Counted from the stretch's first letter, positions 1 to 7,587 are shown. The stretch: DNA of 15,402 nt from Proteobacteria bacterium UBA6522 (GCA_002434915.1 DJLG01000063.1:1-15402); one strand, 5' to 3'. Made by a program: numbers and translations. The notes: generated by a model from the sequence alone, not told the origin.

Positions 1-1
1 A

Positions 2-286
2 CAGGAGATCATAGAACGTTGTATATATGCTTTGATCTTAGAGGGTTCAAGAATACTAGAAGAAGGTATCTCGCCGCGTTCTACGGATATTGATGTGGTA
101 TGGACTAATGGGTATGGCTTTCCACGGTATCGTGGTGGACCAATGCACTATGCAGATGAAATAGGTGTGCAACGTGTATATGAGGCAATATGTGAATTAC
201 GTGATCGTTTTGGTTCGCTTTACTGGGAAGTGCCAAAATTACTAGAGAACTTAGGTACCACTGATGGAAAGTTTGCTGATTTATAG
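2..286 (+). CDS. 3-hydroxyacyl-CoA dehydrogenase, C-terminal fragment (FadB/FadJ-type multifunctional protein)
   Basis: The gene enters from the left edge, so its start is outside the window. The open frame runs from base 2 to the TAG at 284-286. The 94 visible residues match the last C-terminal domain of long multifunctional beta-oxidation proteins (enoyl-CoA hydratase plus 3-hydroxyacyl-CoA dehydrogenase). The recognisable stretch reads EGSRILEEGI, then DIDVVWTNGYGFPRYRGG, then PMHYAD. In the family this domain packs on the NAD-binding dehydrogenase and helps form the active site that oxidises L-3-hydroxyacyl-CoA in the cytoplasm. FadB, FadJ or another member cannot be separated from this fragment alone, so no symbol is given. 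Its stop lies one base from the stop of the convergent dipeptidase gene, leaving no room for a terminator between them. Confidence 0.9.
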   Translation, partial: QEIIERCIYALILEGSRILEEGISPRSTDIDVVWTNGYGFPRYRGGPMHYADEIGVQRVYEAICELRDRFGSLYWEVPKLLENLGTTDGKFADL

Positions 287-287
287 G

Positions 288-1520
288 TTAGCGAGTCTCT
301 ATAGAAAACCGTTCTACTTCCTTCCATACTCTGATCAGATTTCCACCCCATAATTTGCGAATATCTTCCCTGCTATAGCCACGATTCACAAGTTCTAACG
401 TTACATTGAAAGTTTCTGCGGCATCAAACCACCCTAGGACGCCACCACCACCATCAAAGTCAGAGCTTAATCCAACATGGTCAATTCCTATTAAATTCAC
501 AGCGTAGTCGACATGGTCAATGAAATCATTGATATCTGCATAGTCAATACTCGACAATTTATTTTTTATTTCAATACGTTGTTCGCTAGTAAGATCCCAC
601 CATTGGCTAATCCTTTCTATTCCATAATCAGAAATAATTTGTCGGGATGCTTCTATTTCCTCATTACTTGATGTTTTTACGAAGGAGGCCAGGGCTGTTG
701 CCTGCATGACGCCACCGTTCTTTTTTAGTGCAAGAAGTGTCTCATCATCCATGTTTCGGTAATGGTCAGTAAGTGCGCGTGCATTAGAGTGTGATGCAAT
801 CACAGGTGCTTTTGATAACCGTATAGCATCAAGAGCTGCTTGTTTAGAGATATGGGAGATATCAATCATCATTCCAATTCGATTCATTTCATCTATGACT
901 TTCTCTCCAAACTGACTTATTCCATCATGTTCTAATTCACTATCTCCAAATTGAGGCCGTGGTTGAGAAGAATCTGAAATATCATTATGACCGCTATGAG
1001 CTAAAGTCATATAGCGTGCTCCAAGCTCATAATATTTTTCTAGTAATGACAAATCAGTGCCAATCACATAGCCATTTTCGATGCCAATTGCTGCAACAAG
1101 TTTTCCGGAAGTATGGATTCGTTCAACATCATTTGCTGAGTAAGCAAGTTCAATTAATTCTGGGTACATTTCATTAGTCATGCGATGAATAGCATTAAAC
1201 TTCGTCATAGCATCTATTTGCGCTTGTAAGTAATTTTCTGGAGTGCGTTCGGTTTGTCCTACATAGACAATAAAGAAAGCAAAATCTAGCCCTCCCTCCC
1301 GCATCTTTTCTAAATTAACCTGGCGAGCAGCATTTAATGGGTCAACGGTCTCAGTAGCAAAATTCAAAGGGATATCAGCATGACTATCGATTGTTATGAC
1401 ATCGGCGTGAATACTTTCAGATTCAGCTATAGGTGATTCAGTTATTTGGGCTGAATTTTTTGTGCTCATACACAATAATGTCAAAAATACTGTTATAGGT
1501 ATGTATGTAATTTTTTTCAT
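288..1520 (-). CDS. Exported membrane dipeptidase, peptidase family M19
   Basis: This is a 410-residue M19 (renal dipeptidase family) enzyme, expected to hydrolyse dipeptides with a binuclear zinc centre outside the cytoplasm. The metal and active-site residues of the family are all visible: H47 and D49 in IDSHAD, bridging E148 in GIENGY, H175 in LAHSGHND, H223 in DISHIS, H244 in ASHSNARAL, and the DFDG acid near the C-terminus. The N-terminus (MKKITYIPITVFLTLL...) is a signal peptide with a plausible signal peptidase I site after NSA. I chose the ATG at 1520 over an in-frame TTG at 1544. The ATG begins the signal peptide directly and lies 8 bp after the stop of the upstream hydrolase, whereas the TTG would start inside that gene. 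It is the last gene of a minus-strand run. The natural substrate cannot be read from sequence. Confidence 0.93.
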   Translation of the reverse strand: MKKITYIPITVFLTLLCMSTKNSAQITESPIAESESIHADVITIDSHADIPLNFATETVDPLNAARQVNLEKMREGGLDFAFFIVYVGQTERTPENYLQAQIDAMTKFNAIHRMTNEMYPELIELAYSANDVERIHTSGKLVAAIGIENGYVIGTDLSLLEKYYELGARYMTLAHSGHNDISDSSQPRPQFGDSELEHDGISQFGEKVIDEMNRIGMMIDISHISKQAALDAIRLSKAPVIASHSNARALTDHYRNMDDETLLALKKNGGVMQATALASFVKTSSNEEIEASRQIISDYGIERISQWWDLTSEQRIEIKNKLSSIDYADINDFIDHVDYAVNLIGIDHVGLSSDFDGGGGVLGWFDAAETFNVTLELVNRGYSREDIRKLWGGNLIRVWKEVERFSIETR

Positions 1521-1528
1521 CGTTATCT

Positions 1529-2362
1529 CTATTTTAGATGCCAAAGCCCATTTCTTGTTTGAACAAGACCCTCTATATCAAGTTTAATAAGATGCGCTTG
1601 AAGAGAGCGTTCTGCTATTGGGTGCAACTGCGCATCAACATCATCATAAACCTTCTTAACTAATATGCTGAGAGAGCTACCTGACATGGTGCGAATAGCA
1701 TCCATAACTTTTTTTTCGCGTTTTAATCTATGTGTAATGATCCAATCTAGGGTCGTTTGAGGAGCTTTTAGTAGATCACCATGACCAGGAGCCAGTTTTT
1801 TAGGTTGGAAGGTCTTTAGTTTTTTAAGAGAGTTCAAGTAGTCCTGCATGTTTCCATCAGGTGGGTTAATGACCACTGTGGATCCATTCATTACATGGTC
1901 TCCTGTGAATATCCATTGAAGTTTCTCATGCAAATAACAAAGGTGATTTGAGGCATGTCCCGGCGTATGAATTGCTGTAAGAGTAAATTCTTCCGTTTCA
2001 ATTTTATCTCCGTTATTTAAATGGCGATTCGGTGAGAACGTTTGATCTTGATTTGAACAGTTTGGTGGACTTTTACCTAGTAATTCTGCACCAGTTGCTT
2101 CAGCTAGTGGGTAGGCTGCTGGTGAATGATCCAGGTGAGTATGTGTAACGATAATCCATCTAATTGGTGCAGAGGCTACTTTTTGAATCATAGCTATATG
2201 TGAGTCTATAGCTGGTCCAGGGTCTATTACTGCTATTTCTTTTTCGCCTAATAGGTACGTATTAGTACCTGGTCCAGTCATCATCCCTGGGTTAGGGGCT
2301 AGTAATCTCTGGACTCCAGGTGCTAGCTGCATAAAATCACAAGTACGTTGTTTAGTATCCAA
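1529..2362 (-). CDS. Metallo-beta-lactamase-fold hydrolase, LACTB2-like
   Basis: A 277-residue cytoplasmic MBL-fold hydrolase. The metal-binding signature is intact: HTHLDH (H74, H76, D78, H79), H136 in TPGHASNH, D155-H156 in TGDH, and H194 in PGHGD. The N-terminal GPGTNTYLLG and the roughly 70-residue C-terminal extension after the MBL core, which looks like a winged helix, are typical of the LACTB2-like group rather than glyoxalase II. Human LACTB2 is a ribonuclease, but the substrate of bacterial members is generally unknown, so no reaction is assigned. The longest frame begins at a TTG (2362). An in-frame ATG at 2332 (MQLAPGVQRL) is a credible alternative, and neither has a strong ribosome site. 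It lies 34 bp downstream of the FAD oxidoreductase gene and 8 bp upstream of the dipeptidase gene, so the three are probably co-transcribed. Confidence 0.88.
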   Translation of the reverse strand: MDTKQRTCDFMQLAPGVQRLLAPNPGMMTGPGTNTYLLGEKEIAVIDPGPAIDSHIAMIQKVASAPIRWIIVTHTHLDHSPAAYPLAEATGAELLGKSPPNCSNQDQTFSPNRHLNNGDKIETEEFTLTAIHTPGHASNHLCYLHEKLQWIFTGDHVMNGSTVVINPPDGNMQDYLNSLKKLKTFQPKKLAPGHGDLLKAPQTTLDWIITHRLKREKKVMDAIRTMSGSSLSILVKKVYDDVDAQLHPIAERSLQAHLIKLDIEGLVQTRNGLWHLK

Positions 2363-2396
2363 TCGTTTAAATTCCAGTCAAAGGCTAAAAAAATAT

Positions 2397-3533
2397 TTAC
2401 ATGATTTCCTTAGAAAAAATTTCCATTACATACTCTGAAATAGCTAAAGATGCGGTCAGACCTGGAGACTCGATTCCAAATAAGTTTATTAGGCCGCTTA
2501 TGCCATGTGTTTGAGGCCCTTGGATCATAAAGTCTCCAGGAGAGTCATTAGGTCCTACAATTTTAGGTCTTATGCCTGCATAGTCAGGTTTTAACGACTC
2601 TCTTTTTATATTTGGCCAGTAATTCGATATAGCTTGAAAAAATTGATCTCTTCGATGTGCATCTACTGAGTATATAGGCTTCTCAACCCACTCAACATCT
2701 GGCCCAAAACGTGCTTTACCATCTAAGTCTAATGTGAGATGAATTCCTAACCCGCCAGGTTCTGGTACAGGATAGATAAGATGTTGGAATGGATGTTTTT
2801 CCTGATATGAGAAATAGTTGCCTCGGGCATAGCGTGTTTCTGGTATATGCTTTTTATCAAGTTTATTAATATTTTTTGCAACATTAGACCCATCAAGTCC
2901 AGCGCAATTAATCATACATTGAGAGGCAATCGATATTAGTTCTCCATCTGATTTTATTTGGAGAAGAAGTTGGTTGTTTTTTGTGCAAGCTCCAACAAGT
3001 TCGGTTAATAGAACAACCTTTCCCCCCGCATTTTCCAAATCGGCGTGCAATGAAAGCATGAATTGATGACTATCAATAATTCCTGTAGAAGGGGAGAAAA
3101 GGCCTGCGGAACATTTAATAGCAGGTTCTAGCTTTCTTGCTTCTATTTCGTCAAGTATTTGAGTGTCTTCGACTCCGTTTGCTAAAGCGCAGTTTTGAAG
3201 TTTATCTAGAGTTTTTTTCTGATTTTCAGTTGATGCTACGATCAACTTACCACAACGATTATATGAAATAGATTTTTCATCGCAATATGCGTAAAGCATC
3301 GCCTTGCCTCGCGTGCAAAGCTTTGCTTTAAGTGTGTTTTGAGGATAGTAGATCCCAGCATGTATTACTTCAGAGTTACGCGAAGATATTTCTTTGCCAA
3401 TATTTGAATTCCTCTCTAGAACAATAACCTCACGTCCAGCTAAAGCCAGTTTTCTAGCAATACTTAGCCCAATTACACCTGCACCAACTACTACGACATC
3501 TAGTGTATTTTTATAGGGCTGAGAGTTATTCAA
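2397..3533 (-). CDS. FAD-dependent oxidoreductase, L-2-hydroxyglutarate oxidase (LhgO/L2HGDH)-like
   Basis: A 378-residue DAO-superfamily flavoprotein. Residues 12-40 form the FAD Rossmann motif (VVVVGAGVIG, ending at E40). The stretch SSRNSEVIHAGIYYP (about 50-64) followed by LKAKLC is characteristic of the L-2-hydroxyglutarate dehydrogenase/oxidase group. The C-terminal half carries the flavin-closing segment around FGIESPGLTASLAI. LhgO proteins oxidise L-2-hydroxyglutarate to 2-oxoglutarate and feed electrons to the quinone pool. Family membership is clear, but the exact substrate is inference. The start is a TTG at 3533, preceded at 5 bp by an AAGGA ribosome site, and no ATG fits the N-terminus. 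The gene lies 56 bp downstream of the TIGR02444 gene on the same strand and 34 bp upstream of the MBL hydrolase. Confidence 0.87.
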   Translation of the reverse strand: MNNSQPYKNTLDVVVVGAGVIGLSIARKLALAGREVIVLERNSNIGKEISSRNSEVIHAGIYYPQNTLKAKLCTRGKAMLYAYCDEKSISYNRCGKLIVASTENQKKTLDKLQNCALANGVEDTQILDEIEARKLEPAIKCSAGLFSPSTGIIDSHQFMLSLHADLENAGGKVVLLTELVGACTKNNQLLLQIKSDGELISIASQCMINCAGLDGSNVAKNINKLDKKHIPETRYARGNYFSYQEKHPFQHLIYPVPEPGGLGIHLTLDLDGKARFGPDVEWVEKPIYSVDAHRRDQFFQAISNYWPNIKRESLKPDYAGIRPKIVGPNDSPGDFMIQGPQTHGISGLINLFGIESPGLTASLAISEYVMEIFSKEIM

Positions 3534-3538
3534 AATAT

Positions 3539-3543
3539 TCCTT
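3539..3543 (-). promoter_or_regulatory. Ribosome binding site AAGGA deciding a TTG start
   Basis: On the minus strand AAGGA stands 5 bases before the TTG at 3533. It is the best Shine-Dalgarno match near this gene and supports the TTG as the true start of the FAD oxidoreductase, since the Rossmann motif begins only about 11 residues later. Confidence 0.65.
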
Positions 3544-3589
3544 AATAATTTCTAAAAGTAGATTATTTTATGGTTATAGATTTTACGTA

Positions 3590-4156
3590 TTAGATTTTAT
3601 TGAAAATAGTTTTGATTATTTTAAATGTGCTTTTATTATCGATGCCGCTCACAAAAGAAGTAACAACATGTGCTAGCTTTTCTAATGATGGATCATCCAG
3701 TTTTATATTGTAATGCTCTAAGTAAAGCCTTAAGTTTTTAATGGAATTGATTTTTTGTTCCTGTGGTTCCAGATTAATAGGTTTTATTGATACGAGTTTT
3801 TCTAGAGTATCTTGCTGTATACGTTCTGCAGATAATTCGGATTTTTTTATTGCATTCCTTAAGTTGAGATGTGATTTTTTTAGTTGCCATACCTCCACAG
3901 AATCAGGGTGCTTCATCCACGTTCTAATATTACGAAGTGGGCGGACTACGTGAGTTGCCCATGATTCTGAGAAGACTATAACTCTTTCAAAAATATCCTT
4001 ATTTAGGAGTCCTCGCGTAGACCCATACCAACAACAAAAAAGCACTAGATTGACATCTAAGGAGTGTCGGTCCTGAAGAGATAAGCATGCATCAGCAACA
4101 CCAGGGCGAGAATAGGTAGCTACTGAGAGCTCCCAAAAATCAGATTTTTTATTCAT
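3590..4156 (-). CDS. TIGR02444 (DUF2390) family protein of unknown function
   Basis: A 188-residue protein beginning at an ATG. The N-terminal half carries the TIGR02444 signature: FWELSVATYSRPGVADACLS, then LQDRHSLDVNLVLFCCWYG, then RG. The family is found mainly in gammaproteobacteria and has no established function. The C-terminal half is charged and helical (many K, E and L). No signal peptide or membrane segment is seen, so it should be cytoplasmic. The 70-bp spacer to the divergent EamA gene must contain its promoter, but no convincing -35/-10 pair stands out and the ribosome site is weak. It may be the first gene of the run leading through the FAD oxidoreductase, the MBL hydrolase and the dipeptidase, although the 56-bp gap leaves room for a separate promoter. 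Confidence 0.85.
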   Translation of the reverse strand: MNKKSDFWELSVATYSRPGVADACLSLQDRHSLDVNLVLFCCWYGSTRGLLNKDIFERVIVFSESWATHVVRPLRNIRTWMKHPDSVEVWQLKKSHLNLRNAIKKSELSAERIQQDTLEKLVSIKPINLEPQEQKINSIKNLRLYLEHYNIKLDDPSLEKLAHVVTSFVSGIDNKSTFKIIKTIFNKI

Positions 4157-4226
4157 TTTGTAGTGTTTTTAGCCAGCAATTATTAAGTTTCAGCATTAGT
4201 TATCTTGAAAATATACACTGTGCGAC

Positions 4227-5126
4227 ATGATCCCTCATTTCATGGCCTATATTTTTTTGGTTTTTAATATGGCTCTTTGGGGTGGTGCGCTGGTTGTTGC
4301 TCGTGGTGTGCATGAAATAGCGCCCCCGATGGCATTAACATTTTGGCGATGGGTTGTAACCGCACTCATTTTATTTCCTTTTGTAGTAAGGGATCTTTCT
4401 AAGGAGCTCCCATTGAAGAAAGAAGCTCGTTATTCTGTTTATTGGGTGTGCATAACCATGTCAATTGGCACCACCTTGTCTCTTGTATCGGTAAACTATA
4501 CATCGGCAATCAATGCCGCTGTTATTAATGGTACGCAACCTGCGGTAACAGCCTTAGCAGCTTTCATTGTTTTACGTGAGCGGCTTACAAAACTCCAATT
4601 AATAGGGATTATGTCTGCCTTTCTTGGAATTGTTGTTATTGGGTTTCAAGCCAATATAAACCGACTCTTACAAATGGATGCGAATTTCGGGGATTTCGTA
4701 ATGCTTGGTGCAGTGGCTTGTTGGTCACTTTATGCTGTTGAAGTACATAGGGCAAAGTGCCTACCTAGTTATGGTGTTCTTCTTTTCCTTACTGCCTGCG
4801 CTGGGGCCATCTTTGGATTACCTCTTTATTTAATAGAGGAGACTTTTTCACGATCTATACAGTTAAATTCAACAACTGTCTTATCAGTGCTTTATCTTGG
4901 TCTAGGTTCTACAGTTATCGCTGTTTCTTTATGGAACATATCTATAAGGTCTGTTGGTGTAAATCGTGCAGCTATATTTTTAAATTTAATACCAGTTTTT
5001 GGGGCTTGTTTCGCAATAGTTTTTCTTAATGAAAAAATGGTTTTCTATCATGTGATAGGTTCTGCGATGATAATCCTCGGGATTCTTTTTGCTGTGAAGA
5101 AGGTGGGTGAGCAGTCAATCTCATAA
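4227..5126 (+). CDS. DMT-superfamily transporter, EamA family
   Basis: A 299-residue, strongly hydrophobic protein with the ten-helix layout of two EamA repeats. The first repeat holds FNMALWGGALVVARG near the N-terminus, the WRW segment (about 41-43) and TSAINAAVINGTQPAVTALA (about 92-111). The second starts around residue 150 (FGDFVMLGAVACWSLYAVEV) and ends with NLIPVFGACFAIVFLNE. EamA members export amino acids or other small metabolites across the inner membrane. The substrate cannot be predicted here. The ATG at 4227 has no Shine-Dalgarno sequence in front, and a second in-frame ATG lies at 4242 without one either. The gene is divergent from the TIGR02444 gene and convergent with the HupE/UreJ gene, so it appears to be transcribed alone. 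Confidence 0.88.
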   Translation: MIPHFMAYIFLVFNMALWGGALVVARGVHEIAPPMALTFWRWVVTALILFPFVVRDLSKELPLKKEARYSVYWVCITMSIGTTLSLVSVNYTSAINAAVINGTQPAVTALAAFIVLRERLTKLQLIGIMSAFLGIVVIGFQANINRLLQMDANFGDFVMLGAVACWSLYAVEVHRAKCLPSYGVLLFLTACAGAIFGLPLYLIEETFSRSIQLNSTTVLSVLYLGLGSTVIAVSLWNISIRSVGVNRAAIFLNLIPVFGACFAIVFLNEKMVFYHVIGSAMIILGILFAVKKVGEQSIS

Positions 5127-5130
5127 TTAG

Positions 5131-5163
5131 GTTTGAAATAGATTCAAACAAGCTTCTTTTTTT
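5131..5163 (+). terminator. Possible weak rho-independent terminator after the EamA gene
   Basis: A perfect 7-bp inverted repeat (GTTTGAA at 5131-5137 and TTCAAAC at 5143-5149, 5-base loop) begins 5 bp after the EamA stop. A run of seven T follows at 5157-5163. The stem is AT-rich and the T run starts 7 bases after it, so termination strength is doubtful. Confidence 0.45.
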
Positions 5164-5203
5164 AATTATAGAATTACAGTATTTATGCTTATCAGTATTT
5201 GTT

Positions 5204-6220
5204 CTAAGCCCAAAAGGTTAGTACGCGCTCTAAAGTCCAGAAGGTTGAGATAGAGCCTAAAAAATACGCTGTTATAAATCCGACACGAGCTCTAGAAAAA
5301 CCAATTTTTATTTGATCGCCCATTTTCATGCGTACTGAATGCATCAGCATGGTAGCGCCAAAAATAACTAAAACAAAAATAACTTGTCCAATTTCAACGC
5401 CTATGTTGAAAAATAATAATGCTGTTGGTAATTCGGTAGTCGGTAGTCCCACCTCCCGCAATACACTAGCAAAACCAAATCCATGTAGGAGTCCAAACGA
5501 ACTAGAAACTAAAACTGGATGGCGGTAGGTGAGAGTTGTGTTGTTTCCTCGTGCGATCTCTGTCGCTAGAAAGACAATACTTAATGCAATGATAGCTTCT
5601 ACGGCAGGTATTGGTATCGTGATGATATTTAATGTAGATAGGGCTAGCGTGAGAGAATGAGCAAACGTGAAGCCTGTCACTGTTATTAGTGTTCTTTTGC
5701 CAGTGCGGGCAATTAAGACCAACAGTGCCACAAACATTAAGTGATCCCATCCGACCCAGATATGGTCCAAACCAAGCCTTGTATAGTTTATAGCAACTTC
5801 CCAACGTTCTGGTTCTTCAGGTATTTCCCAATTCAGTTCTCCTGGTGGAAGAAGACCGGAAATTAGCTGTCCATCGTAGGGTTGTATTCTAATGACTGTT
5901 GTCAATGAAGGGTTTGAGCCTGGAAATTCAAGCGAGAGTGTTTTTCCAGATATATCAGTTACGCATTGATATGTTTGTTCGGCTTGATAGCTGTCTCCTC
6001 TTAATGCAATTTGAGGATCTATTTCAGACTGGCACCCATCTGATACTGAGACCATAGGGATTTGATTACGAGGAACTGTTGATGGGATTTTCCAGCGTAA
6101 TATGAGTGATTGTGGTGTGCTTTGCACACCATCGATAAAAATTGGACGTAGATCATGGCTAAGGGTTATTGATGAGGCAGTAATAAAGTAGACTGTAAGT
6201 AGAATTTGGGTAATTTTCAT
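5204..6220 (-). CDS. HupE/UreJ-type membrane protein (HupE_UreJ_2 family)
   Basis: A 338-residue exported-then-membrane protein. Residues 1-21 are a signal peptide. A likely cut after TLS leaves a mature N-terminus starting His-Asp-Leu-Arg-Pro. Residues 22-145 form an extracytoplasmic domain with two cysteines (C63, C86). Residues 146-338 are a membrane domain of about six or seven helices with the family's polar motifs: LDHIWVGWDH (H153, D159, H160), FTFAHSLTLALS (H188), VEAIIALSIVFLA (E208), LLHGFGFAS (H246) and FNIGVEIGQ (E276). HupE and UreJ relatives are linked to nickel or other metal handling for hydrogenase or urease, but the function of this subgroup is not established and neither enzyme is in the window. 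It is third in a run, 11 bp after the prolyl isomerase gene. Confidence 0.88.
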   Translation of the reverse strand: MKITQILLTVYFITASSITLSHDLRPIFIDGVQSTPQSLILRWKIPSTVPRNQIPMVSVSDGCQSEIDPQIALRGDSYQAEQTYQCVTDISGKTLSLEFPGSNPSLTTVIRIQPYDGQLISGLLPPGELNWEIPEEPERWEVAINYTRLGLDHIWVGWDHLMFVALLVLIARTGKRTLITVTGFTFAHSLTLALSTLNIITIPIPAVEAIIALSIVFLATEIARGNNTTLTYRHPVLVSSSFGLLHGFGFASVLREVGLPTTELPTALLFFNIGVEIGQVIFVLVIFGATMLMHSVRMKMGDQIKIGFSRARVGFITAYFLGSISTFWTLERVLTFWA

Positions 6221-6231
6221 AGCTTAGATTG

Positions 6232-7119
6232 CTAGTTTGCAAGCATTAAAACCGGATCAATAACAATTTCATATCGATCCATGATTTCTTGAATTGCTAA
6301 AGCTGTATTTTCTCTTGCTTGAGCTGCTTGCGCATCACTTTCTACGCGATCTCGTACCTCTTGAAAAGCTGGTTCTCGTTGTGGCGCTTGATTGGTTATC
6401 ATCACAAGGTGAAAACCAAAGCTTGACTCAAAAGGCCCATGCCATAATGAAGAATTGGGTGTGATTTGGAATAAATCTTCGGCAACATCACCTCCAAGAT
6501 GGCTTGCTATCAGTTGTGGTGGACGTTCAACATAGTTAACAAAATAGGGGAAGCGGTCGCCGTGATTTGCTGCTTCTTCGAAAGTAACGCCTTCATTATT
6601 TAATTCCACTAGTTTTTCTTCTGCTAGCCTATGAGCCGCTTCTTCTCCACGTCTTTGAGAGTTATAGAAAACATGAGTAAAAGTTATGAAAGGATCGATA
6701 TCATAGTTTCTTCGGTTGCTCTCAAAGTAAGCGAGAATGTCTTCCTCGCTAATCGAGAGATTTTCATTAGAAAAACCTTCTGAAAGGTAACGAAGTTTTT
6801 GTACAAGTCGGCTACGGATAATGTAGTCATCACTATCCAGACCTAATGCTAAGGCTTCTCTATAAAGGATCTCTTCTCTTGCTGCTTCCTGAATAAGGTC
6901 TTCTATTTCTCGTTGAGACATATCATCTAAAAATAGCTCAAACTGTTCCCTGTCAAAAGCGACAGACTGATATTGAAGGAAGGTTAAAAGAGTTTCTCTA
7001 TCTACCAGTACATTTCGTTCTTCTGATTCTTGATTGCCAGTAAACTGAAATAAGATTAACAGGCCAAAACCCAGCCCAAGAAAATGCAGTAATGGATCCT
7101 TTAAAAAAACCGATTTCAT
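6232..7119 (-). CDS. Membrane-anchored parvulin-type peptidyl-prolyl isomerase (PpiC/SurA-like)
   Basis: A 295-residue protein with an N-terminal membrane anchor (about residues 9-27, LLHFLGLGFGLLILFQF) and the rest predicted in the periplasm. Residues 35-140 are a charged helical chaperone-like region. About 145-245 form the parvulin (Rotamase) domain. H149 in the opening FTHVF strand and H237 in the closing FGFHLVMIT strand are the two conserved core histidines, with HLGGDVAEDLF and WHGPFESSFGFH between them. A helical tail follows. It should catalyse cis-trans isomerisation of prolyl bonds or chaperone proteins outside the inner membrane. Its stop and start lie 5 bp from the upstream gene and 11 bp from the downstream HupE/UreJ gene, which suggests translation coupled to both. 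The client protein is unknown. The membrane-embedded neighbour or the divergent phosphatase are guesses. Confidence 0.88.
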   Translation of the reverse strand: MKSVFLKDPLLHFLGLGFGLLILFQFTGNQESEERNVLVDRETLLTFLQYQSVAFDREQFELFLDDMSQREIEDLIQEAAREEILYREALALGLDSDDYIIRSRLVQKLRYLSEGFSNENLSISEEDILAYFESNRRNYDIDPFITFTHVFYNSQRRGEEAAHRLAEEKLVELNNEGVTFEEAANHGDRFPYFVNYVERPPQLIASHLGGDVAEDLFQITPNSSLWHGPFESSFGFHLVMITNQAPQREPAFQEVRDRVESDAQAAQARENTALAIQEIMDRYEIVIDPVLMLAN

Positions 7120-7124
7120 TATTT

Positions 7125-7511
7125 TTACGGGAATTGCATGCCCTGGCCAGCAGTTCCTCCAGGAGAGCCTTCACTGCCCGGCACAATGATTGAGGATGAA
7201 GCTTCCCGACGCATCTCTTCGAGACGTTGCATAGCTTCTGACAAAGCCACCTTTGCGCCTTCTCCAAATTTTTCGATTGCTTCTTTCATCGTAGTTGCTT
7301 CCAACTCAAAACTCAGCGGTAGTGCGCCTGCAGGCGTCAAAATTTGTGTTTGGCCTACATAAAGCTGCTGACGAGTGCTGTCATCAGTACCATCAGAATT
7401 AACCGGTGTTAATATTTGTAAGCTCCCGACTCGCCGATCTGTATAGGTTTCTTCCCGATAGAGATTCTCAGCTTCCATCTGAATTTCTGCGTCAAGTTGT
7501 TCATCTGCCAT
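7125..7511 (-). CDS. Uncharacterised 128-aa protein with an internal 24-residue repeat
   Basis: I do not recognise a named family. It is a hydrophilic protein with no signal peptide or membrane segment, so probably cytoplasmic. Two copies of the pattern V-G-x-x-Q-I-L-T-P occur 24 residues apart (28-36 and 52-60). A helical, charged stretch follows (about 68-105, with AIEKFGEGAKVALSEAMQRL inside it). The protein ends in a Gly/Ser/Pro-rich, probably disordered tail (106-128). It starts at an ATG with a modest GTGGA ribosome site about 9 bases upstream. It is first in the run with the prolyl isomerase (5 bp downstream) and the HupE/UreJ gene, and its promoter must lie in the 112-bp spacer shared with phoX. 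The tight spacing and start codon make it a real gene. Its role is unknown. Confidence 0.75.
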   Translation of the reverse strand: MADEQLDAEIQMEAENLYREETYTDRRVGSLQILTPVNSDGTDDSTRQQLYVGQTQILTPAGALPLSFELEATTMKEAIEKFGEGAKVALSEAMQRLEEMRREASSSIIVPGSEGSPGGTAGQGMQFP

Positions 7512-7555
7512 ATATCTGATCCACTTTGATTTAATAAATGTTTAAAATATTGAAC

Positions 7556-7587
7556 CTGTATTTAGGCTGTATAGGCTAACATATCAT
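7556..7587 (+). promoter_or_regulatory. Candidate PHO box and -10 element for phoX
   Basis: Two direct repeats, CTGTATT at 7556-7562 and CTGTATA at 7567-7573, are separated by TAGG. This gives the 7+4+7 layout and 11-bp period of a PhoB binding site (consensus half-site CTGTCAT). Eight bases later TATCAT (7582-7587) matches the -10 consensus at five of six positions, about the expected distance when PhoB replaces a -35. The orientation points to phoX, a gene that is usually phosphate-regulated. Binding by PhoB is inferred, not shown. Confidence 0.6.

Noticed and set aside
1430..1460. Possible lipoprotein cysteine in the dipeptidase signal (LTLLC)
   Set aside because: The residue before the Cys is Leu rather than Gly, Ala or Ser, so the lipobox is poor. 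A signal peptidase I site fits better.
1521..1544. TTG start at 1544 giving an 8-residue longer dipeptidase
   Set aside because: It lies inside the upstream hydrolase gene and puts a charged extension before a normal signal peptide. The ATG at 1520 is better.
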